DNA of 64,000 bases from Malonomonas rubra DSM 5091 (GTDB taxonomy: Bacteria > Desulfobacterota > Desulfuromonadia > Desulfuromonadales > Geopsychrobacteraceae), in contig NZ_FQZT01000002.1 in NCBI RefSeq assembly GCF_900142125.1, forward strand, positions 248,001 through 312,000, written 5' to 3'. A program made the translations under genes and the position numbers. Of this stretch, positions 32,950 to 43,328 are shown piece by piece (positions within the stretch are counted from its first letter, which is position 1; each line of letters starts with the position of its first letter). The notes below the pieces were generated by a model. The model was not told where the DNA came from, searched no databases, and saw only the letters and a program-made list of their open reading frames with translations.

Positions 32950-34773
32950 TTATATTCTGGCAAAAGCGAACCGGTTTTTCCCCGCCCGCTTTGCATCGTA
33001 CATGGCATTGTCGGCAAGCCCGATTAGGTCACTGGCAGTACTATCCTGACCATGATAAAGCACCGCACCAATACTGCAGCTGATCGACACCCGTTTGCTG
33101 CTGATATTGAATTTCTGCCGCAATGCAATGAGTAAGTGTTCACAGGCCTGCCGGACCGCGGCCTGATCTTCCACGTTCTGCAGCAGCACGGCAAATTCAT
33201 CGCCACCGATGCGCGCGACGGTATCCGACTCACGCATGGTCGACTGCATCCGCTTGGCGACCTGCTGCAGCAATCGATCACCTGCTTCGTGACCAAAAGT
33301 GTCGTTGACCGGTTTGAACTGATCGAGGTCGACAAACAACAGCGCGAACTGGCCACCCTGCCGCCTGATCTGGGCCATGGCGACCTGCAGCCGGTCAATC
33401 AGCAAAGCGCGGTTCGGCAGACCGGTCAGGCTGTCATGGCTGGCCATTCGCCGTGCCCGCTCTTCCATCTGTCGGCGCTCGGTGATATCACGCACGATCA
33501 AGGTATAAAGTGGTCGGCCGGAAACAGTTCCGCACGAGAGGCTCAATTCAGTCGGAAACAGTTCACCATTTTTCCGCTGCCCCTGCACCTCCAGAGTCTG
33601 ATCCGTCATCCAGGGAGAGTCTTTGCTCGCAAGCTGCTTCAGGGTCAGTGGACGACCTTTTTCTGCGAACTGAAGGAAGCAGGAGATCGGCATATTAAGA
33701 GCTTCACTGTGTGAGCAACAGAAGGTCTGTTCTGCCCCCTGACTCCAGAAACGAATCCGCTCGGCAGAGCTAACAGAAATAACCGCATCGACCGATGAAT
33801 TGGCCACCGCGCGGAAATGTTCCTCCCGCTCTTCCAGGTCAAGCTCAACCACCTGAGCCCTGGTAAGGGCTCGAGCTTGCAGTATCAACGAACTGATAAT
33901 ACCGGCTGTTACCATCAATTGAAAAAACAGGTAGCTTAAAAAGCGATGCTGCCAATCGTAGAAAATCTGGTTTTTTGTCACCCCGACTGTCACCACCAGG
34001 GGCAATTCAGGGAGTTTCCGATATGCCATGATCCGGCGATTCCCCTCCAACCGGCCAACATCCGTCGTCAATCCGCTGCGAGAGGCTGCCAAATCCATCT
34101 TGAACAAGGATGTTTCAGCGAAAGATCGCCCGACCATCCCAGCACCCTCGGGGCGCTGCGCCAGCATCATTCCGTTTTCATGATATAGAGCAATCGTGCT
34201 GGCCATACTCTGCTCGGGATCGTGGTGCAAATCGAGGACAAAATCGGTATAAAGCAGGGTCACTACCCGTAACTTCTGGGCAGGCCGTTCAAATATCCGC
34301 GACAAGGCTATCTGCGCCCGTCCGGAATCATCATAAAAGAGGGAATCGGAGATCTGCAGAAGGTCACTGCTGTCGTTAAAAGAAAAAGCCGCCTTGGCAT
34401 CAAAAGAACGGGAGTCGGTATTGCGATTCAAACTGAAAAGTGCAGCCCCGGTATCGACATCGATAATCGCCAGGCTGGAAAACGCGGGATAACGTAGCAG
34501 CCAACCACCGAACAGGCCCTGCAACTCCTGTTCAGTCCCCTGTCGGCAGTGCCGAATCATCTCTTGCATCAGGGAGTCGATCAAATCAACGATCTGGACC
34601 GTGTGAATTTCCAGCCCAAGGGCCAGGGACTGCAGGTTCTGCCCGCTCTGTTTCTGGATCGTCCTGTGATCACTGCTGAAAGAGAGCGCAAAATATCCCC
34701 ATGACAGCAGCAGCAAAGTCAGCAGCAGTAAAGAGATATTGCGTCGTACTTTCGAAATAGGATGCGCGGACAT
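32950..34773 (-). CDS. Membrane-bound PAS-GGDEF diguanylate cyclase
   Basis: 607 residues; start MSAHPISKVRR chosen for GGAG 6 nt upstream. Membrane segment about 13-33, periplasmic sensor about 35-270 (CACHE/CHASE-like), second membrane segment (LSYLFFQLMVTAGIISSLILQAR), PAS about 325-440, GGDEF about 455-607. The catalytic motif RIGGDEF is intact, and a product-inhibition site RxxD (RESD) lies five residues before it. Predicted to make cyclic di-GMP in response to a periplasmic signal. Same strand as the transport operon, but a shared transcript is not certain. Confidence 0.9.
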   Translation of the reverse strand: MSAHPISKVRRNISLLLLTLLLLSWGYFALSFSSDHRTIQKQSGQNLQSLALGLEIHTVQIVDLIDSLMQEMIRHCRQGTEQELQGLFGGWLLRYPAFSSLAIIDVDTGAALFSLNRNTDSRSFDAKAAFSFNDSSDLLQISDSLFYDDSGRAQIALSRIFERPAQKLRVVTLLYTDFVLDLHHDPEQSMASTIALYHENGMMLAQRPEGAGMVGRSFAETSLFKMDLAASRSGLTTDVGRLEGNRRIMAYRKLPELPLVVTVGVTKNQIFYDWQHRFLSYLFFQLMVTAGIISSLILQARALTRAQVVELDLEEREEHFRAVANSSVDAVISVSSAERIRFWSQGAEQTFCCSHSEALNMPISCFLQFAEKGRPLTLKQLASKDSPWMTDQTLEVQGQRKNGELFPTELSLSCGTVSGRPLYTLIVRDITERRQMEERARRMASHDSLTGLPNRALLIDRLQVAMAQIRRQGGQFALLFVDLDQFKPVNDTFGHEAGDRLLQQVAKRMQSTMRESDTVARIGGDEFAVLLQNVEDQAAVRQACEHLLIALRQKFNISSKRVSISCSIGAVLYHGQDSTASDLIGLADNAMYDAKRAGKNRFAFARI

Positions 34774-34939
34774 GGGAGACTCCAATCGGAGAAAGACATG
34801 TATCACATTTAATTTTACAATAAAAAAACCTATCTGCACCCTTACTGCCCAGAAGTTTCTGACTGCCCCTTGCCCCCATTTCCGCCTCTATGCTATCTAT
34901 AGCTGACAACTTAAGTCGCCTTTACCAAAGAGATAATTC

Positions 34940-36001
34940 ATGAACATTGAGCAGATGAAAATTGTCCTCAAGGAGATCCTCACCAAAACCGACCTGACAC
35001 CCTGTGTCGTCGGCCATCGTGGGGTGGGGAAAACAGCAGGTATCATTCAGGTTTGCCGTGAGATCGAGCGAGGCTACATCCCCTTGCGGCTTGGCCAGAT
35101 GGAGGTAGGCGACCTGGTAGGTATCCCCTACCGGCAGGAGCAGGTGATGCACTGGTCTCGGCCGAGTTGGTGGCCGGAAGCCGACGCCGCCCCGACGGTC
35201 ATTCATTGCGACGAGCTCAACCGGGCACAACAGGAAGATACCCTGCAGGCGATTTTCCAGTTCGTCGAGCCACCATCAGAGGGCCAGCAACGGTCTTTGC
35301 ATACCCACAAGTTGGGCACACAACACCGCGTCGTGGTGGCAATCAATCCGCCGGACGGCAGCTACCAGGTCACCCCCCTTGACCGCGCCCTGCTTGACCG
35401 CATGGTGGTGCTGCAGGTCGAAACCGACGCCGAATGCTGGGCAAAATACGCCTACAAACAGGATTACAACCAGGACGTGCGCCAGTTCATCGCCGGCAAT
35501 CAGCAGATGCTCTCGGCGAACAACAGCAGCTTCGACATGCAGGTTGAACCTTCAGAGAGAGCCTGGGAGATGGTCAGCGTCTTGCGTCAAAAATGTCGAT
35601 TTCCACAGGAACTGGAGATGGAAGTCTACAGCGGCGTCATCGGCCGCGAGGCAGCTGTTTCCTTCCTGCAGTGGTGTGCCGAACAGCGCCTGCGCCCGCT
35701 TACAGCGGAAGAGATTCTCGACAACTGGAGCGAAGTCGCCCAGCAGGCTGCCGAACAGCGGGACGATATTCAAGCCGCCAGCATGAATGGGCTGGTCACT
35801 CGGCTGCAAGCAGATAATGAATTAAGCGAGATACAACAGGATGCGCTGGTCGCCTACATCGACGTGCTGCCGCGTGACATGCGATTTGGACTGGTCAAAT
35901 CGCTACTGCGCCTGCCGCCGATCGCTGCTGTCCTCTGTCAGGACAAGTACGACAGCGTCATCCTGGAAACCATCCAGCGGATCAGCCAGGATGTCGCCTG
36001 A
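34940..36001 (+). CDS. MoxR-type AAA ATPase
   Basis: 353 residues. Walker A GHRGVGKT, Walker B VIHCDELNRA, sensor region VVVAINPPDGSYQVTPLDRALLDR. MoxR ATPases act with VWA-domain proteins as chaperone-like remodelling pairs, and the next gene, overlapping by 11 bp, encodes such a protein. Substrate unknown. Confidence 0.9.
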   Translation: MNIEQMKIVLKEILTKTDLTPCVVGHRGVGKTAGIIQVCREIERGYIPLRLGQMEVGDLVGIPYRQEQVMHWSRPSWWPEADAAPTVIHCDELNRAQQEDTLQAIFQFVEPPSEGQQRSLHTHKLGTQHRVVVAINPPDGSYQVTPLDRALLDRMVVLQVETDAECWAKYAYKQDYNQDVRQFIAGNQQMLSANNSSFDMQVEPSERAWEMVSVLRQKCRFPQELEMEVYSGVIGREAAVSFLQWCAEQRLRPLTAEEILDNWSEVAQQAAEQRDDIQAASMNGLVTRLQADNELSEIQQDALVAYIDVLPRDMRFGLVKSLLRLPPIAAVLCQDKYDSVILETIQRISQDVA

Positions 36002-37187
36002 CCGGCCGTTACAGGACACCATTGTCCGCCTGCTCAAGCGGCGTCCTTTTTACGGCCAGTTCCTCCTGCAATTCCGCCGTCGCCAGCAAACCGGCAAACG
36101 GGCTGTTGGGGTAACGATTGTCGATGCCACCCCGACCCTGATCGTCGATCCCGAGCGCTTTGCCCTGTTTCGTCCAGCCGAGCAGGAAGCCCTGCTGGAG
36201 CACCTGCTCAAGCATGTCCTGCATCTGCATCCCAGTCGTCGCAAAGAGCGCAATCCTCGGCACTGGGATCTGGCCTGCGATCTGGCGATCAATCCGGGGA
36301 TCGAAAACCTTCCTCCAGAAGCGGTGCAGCCACACAGGTTCCGGTTGAAAGAAGGATTGGCGGCCGAGGAATATTACCAGGCGTTGATGCAATTGCCACA
36401 ACTTGGCAATCAGGACGATGAGGGTTCAGGCGATCAGCAGCAGAAAAATGCTGAAAAAGACTCTGCTGATCAGGCTGATGAAACTGCCGATTTACGTGAA
36501 GCTGCGACAGTCGACGATCATCAGCATTGGCAGGAAGCCGATCGTACCCCGATTTCTTTGTCGGAGCAGGTGGTGCGACAGATGGTGCGCAACGCGGCAA
36601 AAAAGTGCCAGAACGAAATTCCGGGTGAACTGGAGGAGTTGATCAGCGGTTTTCTGGCACCGCCGAAGATCCCCTGGCAACAGATTCTGCGCCAGTTTGT
36701 CGGCACCGCTGGACGAGTTGGCCGCACCTCAACCTGGAAACGCAGCCACCGTCGCTTCGGGCACGACACACCGGGACTGCGCAAACAACAATTGCTCAAC
36801 CTGGTAGTCGGTATCGATGTCAGCGATTCGACCGACACCCAGCCACTGCGGGAAAGTTTTGCCAACGAGTTGATGCAGATTGCCCGCGGGCGACAGTGCC
36901 GCATCAGCGTCCTTTACGCCGGCAGTCGCATCCAGAAAATCGACAAGTTCACCGGCAACCCACATGTGGCCGAAGTCTATCGTGGTGGCGGCTTCACTGA
37001 CCTGCGCCCGGTTTTCGACTACGCCCGCAAAATGCAACCGCGCCCGGCCGCGATCATCTACCTGACAGACGGCTTTGGCCCGGCACCGGAACAATCAGAT
37101 ATCCCGACCCTCTGGGTGCTTTCACCCGACGGCAAGAAGCCGGTTGACTGGGGGCTGGAATTACATTTGGACGAATTGCAGGAGTAA
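35991..37187 (+). CDS. VWA-like metallopeptidase-fold protein (DUF2201 type)
   Basis: 398 residues. The ATG at 35991 overlaps the MoxR stop; longer upstream frames lie inside the MoxR gene. The N-terminal half has HLLKHVLHLHPSRR and DLACDLAINPGIENLP, the degenerate metallopeptidase-like region of DUF2201; an acidic, Q/E/D-rich linker follows (about 140-180). The C-terminal VWA-like domain has the MIDAS motif VGIDVSDSTD. Partner of the MoxR ATPase. Confidence 0.85.
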   Translation: MSPDRPLQDTIVRLLKRRPFYGQFLLQFRRRQQTGKRAVGVTIVDATPTLIVDPERFALFRPAEQEALLEHLLKHVLHLHPSRRKERNPRHWDLACDLAINPGIENLPPEAVQPHRFRLKEGLAAEEYYQALMQLPQLGNQDDEGSGDQQQKNAEKDSADQADETADLREAATVDDHQHWQEADRTPISLSEQVVRQMVRNAAKKCQNEIPGELEELISGFLAPPKIPWQQILRQFVGTAGRVGRTSTWKRSHRRFGHDTPGLRKQQLLNLVVGIDVSDSTDTQPLRESFANELMQIARGRQCRISVLYAGSRIQKIDKFTGNPHVAEVYRGGGFTDLRPVFDYARKMQPRPAAIIYLTDGFGPAPEQSDIPTLWVLSPDGKKPVDWGLELHLDELQE

Positions 37188-37190
37188 ACA

Positions 37191-37604
37191 ATGTACGAAA
37201 CCGACAAGCAGCAGACGATGACGGAAGACATGCTGAGACAGATGCTGGAAGAGGCTGGTGCCAAAACGATGAGTCGATCCGGCCGCAACGAGCATTATGG
37301 TTCACCGCGAGAATATTCCTTTGAAGTGAAAGCGATTTTCCCCAACAGCCTCGGCTTGCAGATCACTGCCCGTCAGTACAACTATCGCAATCCCTGGGAG
37401 ACAACCGAACGGGTCAACGACCTGGTCGACGTTGCCCTTTTGCGGAACAATCAGTACTGTGAGCTACCCAAAGGCTATCCCTTTTACCAGGATAAAGACA
37501 CTGAAGAAGAGGTCGACTATCAGCTGCTTCTGGAGATTATCGACGCTGTGAAGAACATCAATCCGAAGCTTTTTATGCTGCAGGAACTGACCGGCGATCT
37601 CTGA
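37191..37604 (+). CDS. Conserved-looking hypothetical protein after the MoxR/VWA pair
   Basis: 137 residues, soluble, mixed charge, no signal peptide or membrane segment. It starts 3 bp after the VWA gene and is surely cotranscribed. No family recognised. Visible motifs: AKTMSRSGRNEHYGSPREYSF and a tyrosine-rich middle (QYNYRNPWETTERVNDLVDVALLRNNQYCELPKGYPFYQ). Probably an accessory of the ATPase/VWA pair. Confidence 0.7.
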   Translation: MYETDKQQTMTEDMLRQMLEEAGAKTMSRSGRNEHYGSPREYSFEVKAIFPNSLGLQITARQYNYRNPWETTERVNDLVDVALLRNNQYCELPKGYPFYQDKDTEEEVDYQLLLEIIDAVKNINPKLFMLQELTGDL

Positions 37605-37802
37605 TCGTCGAAAAAAACTCACAACGTCCACAAAATCAAAGTTAATATTGACTAATCATCAATTATTCCCGATAATTTAAAATTCAACGAATATAATTGC
37701 AATTTTCTCATAACCAGAAAACGAACCAAGCTTTCTGTGTTACACTTTGAAACCGATCAGAAAATTGCATTTTCATCCGTGCCTGACGGGGTAATTGATT
37801 AA

Positions 37803-39989
37803 ATGAGCGAACGACAGAATCCTCTCATCCTGACAATCGACGACGAAGAGAACATCCGCGACAGCTTCCGCCTGTTTCTGGAAGATTTCGAATACGATGT
37901 CATCGAGGCGTGTAACGGCCGCGAAGGGATTGAAAAAATTGAGTCGGAGAAACCCGACTTGGTGCTTTGCGATCTGCGCATGCCGGACATCGACGGCCTT
38001 GAGGTTCTGCAGTTCATCAAAGATAAAGAGCTCGACACGCCGATCATCGTCGTTTCCGGGACCGGCGTTATCGGAGACGCTATCGAAGCAATCCGCCGCG
38101 GCGCCTGGAACTACCTGCTGAAACCGATCCAGGACATGTCGGTGCTGTTACACGCCATCAGCCAGGCGTTGGAACGTTCCCGCCTGATCGCCGAAAACCG
38201 GGCCTATCAGGAACATCTGGAAGAAGAAGTCGGCCGCCGCACCGAAGCCTTGCAGCGAACCATGCAGGAGCTGAATCAATCTCACCAGAAGCTGAAGGAC
38301 AAAGAGGAAAAGTATCGCCTGATTTTCGAGAATCTGCAGGACGTTTACTTCGAAATTCTGCAGGACGGCATGGTCTACGAGCTGAGCCCGTCAATCTCCC
38401 ACTTTTCTCTCTTCCAGCGCGATGAGCTGCTTGGTGAGAACATTAATACCCTTTTCCCCAGTACACAGAACCGTGACCGCCTGATGGCACTGCTGCGCAG
38501 TCAGGAAAGCGTCACCGACTACGAAATCTACCTGCAGGATAAAGACGGTACCCTGATCCCCTGTTCGCTCAACGCCAAGTACATGCAGACAATCGGATCA
38601 CAGCTGGACAAGATTTGTGGCACCCTGCGCGATATTACCGAGCGGAAACAGGCTGAAGCACGCATCGAGTATCTGGCATATTTCGATGCCCTGACTGAGC
38701 TGCCGAATCGGCGCCTGCTCCTTGACCGGCTGGAGCAGAACATCTCTCGTGCCCGCCGCCACAGCTATTATGGCGCTATGCTGTTCCTCGACCTCGACCG
38801 CTTCAAAAACATCAACGATTCCCTCGGACACCCGGTCGGAGATGCCCTGCTGAAAGAAGTTTCAAAACGCCTGACGATCGACCTGCGCACCGAGGACACC
38901 GTCTCCCGCCTCGGCGGTGACGAGTTCGTCATGCTGCTCTCCGATCTCGGCACCGATCCGGTTAAAGCGGCGGCTGTCGCACAGCATAAAGCGGAAGCAA
39001 TTCAATCGAGGCTGGCGGAAAAATACCAGATTTCCGAACATGTGTTGCACGTCACCCCCAGCATCGGTGTTGCCATGTTCCCTTCCAACGAGCAGGGGCA
39101 GGAAACCGGCAACGACATCCTGCGCTACGCCGACACCGCCATGTATCGCGCGAAAGATGACGGTCGGGACACCATCCGCTTTTTCCTGCCAAGCATGCAG
39201 GCTGCTGCCGATGCCCGCTTGGCGATCGAAAAAGAGCTGCGCTACGCTATTGAAAAAAACGAGCTGTCACTGTACTTCCAGCCGCAGGTCGACCAGCTTG
39301 GAAACATTGTCGGAGCCGAAACCCTGCTGCGCTGGCATCATCCGGAAAAAGGCTTCATCTCCCCGGCAACCTTTATTCCCGTTGCAGAAGCAACTGGTCT
39401 GATTCTGCCAATCGGCAGCTGGGTCTTGCGTAAAGCCTGCGAGTACCTGAAAGTTTGGGAAGACGCGGGCTTGCCGATTCAACACCTGGCCGTCAACGTC
39501 AGCCCACGCCAGTTCCGCCAGCCAGATTTTGTCGATCAGGTCCACAGTATCCTGAAAGATACCGGTGCAGATCCAGCCCTGCTCGGTCTGGAGTTGACCG
39601 AGGGGATGGTCATCGACAATGTCGTTGATACCATCGAAAAGATGCAGGCCCTCAAACAGCTGTCGATCGAGCTCTCTATCGACGATTTCGGGACAGGCTA
39701 CTCCTCGCTGGCTTATCTCAAGCAGATGCCTCTGGACATCCTCAAAATCGATCAGTCATTCGTGCGCGATATCTCTACCGATGCCAGCGATGCTGCGATC
39801 GTCGACACCATTATCTCGATGGCAAACCACCTTGAGCTGCGCGTCATTGCGGAAGGTGTCGAAACTGAACTTGAGCTGGCTTTCCTCGCTGGCAAAGGTT
39901 GCAAAATGTACCAGGGTTACCACTTCAGCCGCCCTGTCCCCGATAAAGAATTCACGAAACAACTTAATGCCGGGACGGTTTTCCACTAA
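37803..39989 (+). CDS. Response regulator with PAS, GGDEF and EAL domains
   Basis: 728 residues: receiver 1-125 (TIDDEE, phosphoacceptor in LVLCDLRMPDIDGLE), coiled linker, PAS about 170-285, GGDEF about 290-455 (RLGGDEFVML, with RxxD inhibition site RTED), EAL about 470-720. In the EAL domain the signature is ETLLRW rather than EALLRW, but ELTEGMVIDN, DDFGTGYSSLAYLK and the metal-binding residues look intact. It could make or degrade cyclic di-GMP depending on phosphorylation; which activity dominates cannot be read from sequence. Starts after a 198-bp gap with no other feature noted. Confidence 0.92.
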   Translation: MSERQNPLILTIDDEENIRDSFRLFLEDFEYDVIEACNGREGIEKIESEKPDLVLCDLRMPDIDGLEVLQFIKDKELDTPIIVVSGTGVIGDAIEAIRRGAWNYLLKPIQDMSVLLHAISQALERSRLIAENRAYQEHLEEEVGRRTEALQRTMQELNQSHQKLKDKEEKYRLIFENLQDVYFEILQDGMVYELSPSISHFSLFQRDELLGENINTLFPSTQNRDRLMALLRSQESVTDYEIYLQDKDGTLIPCSLNAKYMQTIGSQLDKICGTLRDITERKQAEARIEYLAYFDALTELPNRRLLLDRLEQNISRARRHSYYGAMLFLDLDRFKNINDSLGHPVGDALLKEVSKRLTIDLRTEDTVSRLGGDEFVMLLSDLGTDPVKAAAVAQHKAEAIQSRLAEKYQISEHVLHVTPSIGVAMFPSNEQGQETGNDILRYADTAMYRAKDDGRDTIRFFLPSMQAAADARLAIEKELRYAIEKNELSLYFQPQVDQLGNIVGAETLLRWHHPEKGFISPATFIPVAEATGLILPIGSWVLRKACEYLKVWEDAGLPIQHLAVNVSPRQFRQPDFVDQVHSILKDTGADPALLGLELTEGMVIDNVVDTIEKMQALKQLSIELSIDDFGTGYSSLAYLKQMPLDILKIDQSFVRDISTDASDAAIVDTIISMANHLELRVIAEGVETELELAFLAGKGCKMYQGYHFSRPVPDKEFTKQLNAGTVFH

Positions 39990-40105
39990 AACCATCCCGG
40001 CTGCCGAAGCACCTCCCCCATTTTTCCTTTGCCTGCCCCGCCAAACCCGATATGATTGCCGCGATCATGTAACGGCAATAGAAATCAATTTTTAAGGAGC
40101 AGACG

Positions 40106-40615
40106 ATGAGCGCAACCACCACCGTCCGCATGCAGACCAGCATGGGACAGATTACTATCGAACTGGACAATGAAAACGCACCGATCAGCAGCGAGAACTT
40201 TCTTGCCTACGTTCGTGACGGCTTTTATGAGCAGACCATCTTCCACCGTGTCATTCCCAACTTCATGGTTCAGGGTGGCGGTTTCACATCAGCAATGAAG
40301 CAGAAAAAAACCAAGGCCGAAATCAAAAACGAAGCTGACAACGGCTTGAAAAACGAGCGCGGCACCTTGGCCATGGCCCGCACCCAAATCGTCGACAGTG
40401 CGACCTGCCAGTTTTTCATCAACCTGGTCGACAACGACTTCCTCAACCACAAATCACCGACCCCCAGCGGGTACGGATATGCCGTTTTCGGTAAAGTCAC
40501 CGAGGGCATGGACGTGGTTGATGAAATCGCCAAAGTCGCCACCGGCAATTACGGCCCGCACCAGGATGTACCGAAAGATCCGGTATTGATCGAAAGCGTC
40601 AGCATTGACGAATAA
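40106..40615 (+). CDS. ppiB: Peptidyl-prolyl cis-trans isomerase, cyclophilin type
   Basis: 169 residues, typical for cytoplasmic PpiB; no signal peptide. Cyclophilin core [15 protein letters not shown] and [18 protein letters not shown] intact, including the catalytic Arg in HRVIP. Ribosome site AAGGAG upstream. Monocistronic, with a strong terminator behind. Confidence 0.93.
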   Translation: MSATTTVRMQTSMGQITIELDNENAPISSENFLAYVRDGFYEQTIFHRVIPNFMVQGGGFTSAMKQKKTKAEIKNEADNGLKNERGTLAMARTQIVDSATCQFFINLVDNDFLNHKSPTPSGYGYAVFGKVTEGMDVVDEIAKVATGNYGPHQDVPKDPVLIESVSIDE

Positions 40616-40626
40616 AGAGTTATCCA

Positions 40627-40657
40627 TGGGGGAAAGGAACCTTTCCCCCATTTTTTA
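40627..40657 (+). terminator. Intrinsic terminator of ppiB
   Basis: TGGGGGAAAGG/CCTTTCCCCCA, 11-bp stem followed by TTTTTT. Confidence 0.95.
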
Positions 40658-40773
40658 TTGATTATTTCCCCTGCCGGCAGACCAAATTTCTCCCCATGCC
40701 GCTTTGCGCTGACAACAAAAGTAACCCTGTGCTATAAACGCCTTTCAGTTTAACCCTTTAGCGAACAATCGAC

Positions 40774-41340
40774 ATGGACATCATCACTCTTTTCGGAATC
40801 GCCATTGCCCTGGCAATGGATGCTTTTGCTGTCGCCCTGAGTGCAGGACTGATCCTGCCAGAACTGACCGGCCGCCACCTGTTCCGTTTCGGCTTTCACT
40901 TCGGTCTGTTTCAGGCGTTGATGCCGATTCTTGGCTGGCTTGCAGGAACCAGTATCCGCGCGCTGATCGAATCTTTCGATCATTGGCTGGCTTTTGGCCT
41001 CTTGGTGCTGGTGGGTGGCAAAATGCTCTGGGAGGCGCGTCAGGATGATGAGGAAAATGAACAACCAAACGATCCGACCCGCGGTCTGTCGTTGGTCATG
41101 CTCTCCATCGCCACCAGTATTGATGCCTTGGCAGTTGGGCTAAGCCTGGCGATCCTCGGCGTCACCATCTGGACGCCGGCACTGGTGATCGGACTGGTTG
41201 CAGGGATTTTAACTGTCTGTGGCATGCTCCTTGGACGTCGTTTAGGGCGTGCCTGGGGCACCGGGGTAGAAATCTTTGGCGGACTGGTGTTGATCGCCAT
41301 CGGTGTTAAAATCCTTGTGGAACACACTTTACTCCAATAA
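40774..41340 (+). CDS. mntP: Manganese efflux pump MntP
   Basis: 188 residues, normal MntP length, six predicted membrane segments. Family motifs AIALAMDAFAVALSAG and ATSIDALAVGLSLAIL carry the paired Asp residues used for metal. A hydrophilic loop (EARQDDEENEQPNDPTRG) separates the two halves. The 116 bp in front show no yybP-ykoY riboswitch features by eye. Starts a plus-strand run; aguA begins 10 bp downstream. Confidence 0.92.
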   Translation: MDIITLFGIAIALAMDAFAVALSAGLILPELTGRHLFRFGFHFGLFQALMPILGWLAGTSIRALIESFDHWLAFGLLVLVGGKMLWEARQDDEENEQPNDPTRGLSLVMLSIATSIDALAVGLSLAILGVTIWTPALVIGLVAGILTVCGMLLGRRLGRAWGTGVEIFGGLVLIAIGVKILVEHTLLQ

Positions 41341-41350
41341 CCGGATAGTC

Positions 41351-42388
41351 ATGAAAATAACGGAAACAACAACCCGCTTGCCCGCAGAATGGGAGCCCCA
41401 GGATGCTGTTCTGCTGGCCTGGCCTCATGCTGGCACCGATTGGCAACCGATGCTGGCTGAGATTGCTGCAGTCTACCTTGAAATCACCAAAGCGATCCTA
41501 CGCTTCGAATCGGTGGTGATTGCGACCCCAGAGCCGGATAGTGTTAAACAGCAGTTGCAGGCTAAAGGCATCCTCAACGACAGGGTTTTCATCTACCCGA
41601 TTTCGACCAACGACACCTGGACGCGCGACTACGGTCCGATAACTGTTCTGCGTGACGACAAACCTGCCTTACTCGATTTCGGGTTTAACGGTTGGGGATT
41701 GAAGTTTGCCGCGGATCAGGACAACCAGGTGACAACGAAGCTTTGCCAAGCTGGCTGCTTCGGTAAAACGCCCAAAGAGATTCCAGGAATAATTCTCGAA
41801 GGGGGAAGCATTGAAAGTGATGGCCAGGGGACCATTCTGACAACATCTGAATGCTTGCTGAACAGCAACCGTAATCCGCATCTCAATAAAGAGCAAATAG
41901 AAAAAAAGCTGCAAAAAACTCTCGGTGCCAGGCGTATTCTCTGGCTCGATCACGGCTATCTTGCAGGAGACGATACCGACTCACACATCGATACGCTGGC
42001 CCGTCTCTGCCCGAACAATACGATGGTCTATGTAACATGCAACGACCCAAACGACGAGCATTACCAGTCCCTACAGCGCATGGAGCAGCAATTGCGTGAG
42101 TTTCGCACTGCAGAAGGGAACGCTTTCCGCCTGATCCCTCTTCCCTGGCCAAAAGCCTGCTTTGATGACGGAGACCGGCTGCCTGCGACCTACGCGAACT
42201 ATCTGGTGATCAACGAAGCGGTGTTGCTGCCGACATACAATGATCCCGCAGATGCAACAGCGATCCAAGCTCTTGCCGAAGCCTACCCTGATCGGGAAGT
42301 CATCGCTATCGACTGTCGCCCGGTCATCTGCCAGCACGGATCGCTGCACTGCATCAGCATGCAAATTCCCAAAGGGGCTCTACTATGA
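41351..42388 (+). CDS. aguA: Agmatine deiminase
   Basis: 345 residues; start MKITETTTRLPAEWEPQ sits just after mntP, a longer frame overlaps mntP. Guanidino-group hydrolase of the peptidylarginine deiminase fold, converting agmatine to N-carbamoylputrescine. Motifs WTRDYGPI, EGGSIESDG and the catalytic cysteine in HGSLHCISMQIP are present. Overlaps aguB by 4 bp (ATGA), the second step of the same pathway. Confidence 0.93.
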   Translation: MKITETTTRLPAEWEPQDAVLLAWPHAGTDWQPMLAEIAAVYLEITKAILRFESVVIATPEPDSVKQQLQAKGILNDRVFIYPISTNDTWTRDYGPITVLRDDKPALLDFGFNGWGLKFAADQDNQVTTKLCQAGCFGKTPKEIPGIILEGGSIESDGQGTILTTSECLLNSNRNPHLNKEQIEKKLQKTLGARRILWLDHGYLAGDDTDSHIDTLARLCPNNTMVYVTCNDPNDEHYQSLQRMEQQLREFRTAEGNAFRLIPLPWPKACFDDGDRLPATYANYLVINEAVLLPTYNDPADATAIQALAEAYPDREVIAIDCRPVICQHGSLHCISMQIPKGALL

Positions 42389-43269
42389 GCATTTTAAAGG
42401 TTGGACTGGTTCAGCAAAGCTGCACTGCGAATCGCGACGAGAACATCGAGAAAACAAGTAAAGCCATCCGCTTCGTTGCTGAACAGGGTGCAGAGCTCGT
42501 CGTTCTGCAGGAATTACATACCGGGCTCTACTTCTGTCAAACAGAAGATACCGCTGTTTTCGATCAGGCCGAACCGATCCCCGGACCCTCAACCGAACAG
42601 TTCGGTGCCTTGGCAAAAGAGCTGGGCGTCGTGCTGGTCCTTTCTCTGTTCGAAAAACGTGCTGCGGGGCTTTATCACAACACCGCCGTGGTGCTGGAGA
42701 AAGATGGTCGTATCGCCGGAACCTATCGCAAAATGCATATTCCAGACGATCCCGGTTATTACGAAAAGTTCTATTTCACCCCCGGCGATCTCGGTTTCGA
42801 GCCGATCGTGACATCGGTCGGCAAACTCGGCATTCTCGTTTGCTGGGACCAGTGGTATCCAGAAGCGGCAAGGTTGATGACACTTGCCGGGGCAGAACTG
42901 TTGATCTACCCCACAGCCATCGGTTACGACCCGAATGACGACAAAGCCGAGCAGCAACGGCAGCGGGACGCCTGGATGACGGTTCAGCGCGGCCACGCCA
43001 TCGCCAACGCGACGCCACTAGTGGCTGTCAACCGGGTTGGTTTCGAAAATGACCCAAGCGGCGCAACGGCCGGAGCTCAATTCTGGGGGAGCAGTTTTGC
43101 TGCGGGATGCCAGGGCGAGATTCTACTTCAGGCGAGCGAGACAGAAGAGCAGGTGTTACTGGTTGAAATTGATCGCGGAAGAACGGAACAGGTGCGACGC
43201 ATCTGGCCTTTTTTGCGCGATCGCAGGATCGACGCTTACCAGGATTTACAAAAACGCTTTCGGGATTAA
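42385..43269 (+). CDS. aguB: N-carbamoylputrescine amidase
   Basis: 294 residues, nitrilase superfamily. Catalytic triad visible: Glu in LQELHTGLY, Lys in YRKMHIPDD, Cys in LVCWDQWYPEAAR. With aguA it completes the arginine-decarboxylase route to putrescine. No arginine decarboxylase (speA) in the window. Confidence 0.93.
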   Translation: MSILKVGLVQQSCTANRDENIEKTSKAIRFVAEQGAELVVLQELHTGLYFCQTEDTAVFDQAEPIPGPSTEQFGALAKELGVVLVLSLFEKRAAGLYHNTAVVLEKDGRIAGTYRKMHIPDDPGYYEKFYFTPGDLGFEPIVTSVGKLGILVCWDQWYPEAARLMTLAGAELLIYPTAIGYDPNDDKAEQQRQRDAWMTVQRGHAIANATPLVAVNRVGFENDPSGATAGAQFWGSSFAAGCQGEILLQASETEEQVLLVEIDRGRTEQVRRIWPFLRDRRIDAYQDLQKRFRD

Positions 43270-43275
43270 AGCGAA

Positions 43276-43305
43276 AAACGGCGAACCAAATTGGCTCGCC
43301 GTTTT
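43276..43305. terminator. Bidirectional terminator between aguB and metK
   Basis: AACGGCGA/TCGCCGTT hairpin, T-rich on both strands, between convergent genes. Confidence 0.85.
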
Positions 43306-43328
43306 CACATCAACATTTCTGAGATGAT

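Noticed and set aside
40658-40773. yybP-ykoY manganese riboswitch before mntP
   Set aside because: The 116-bp gap is short and shows none of the conserved loop sequences.
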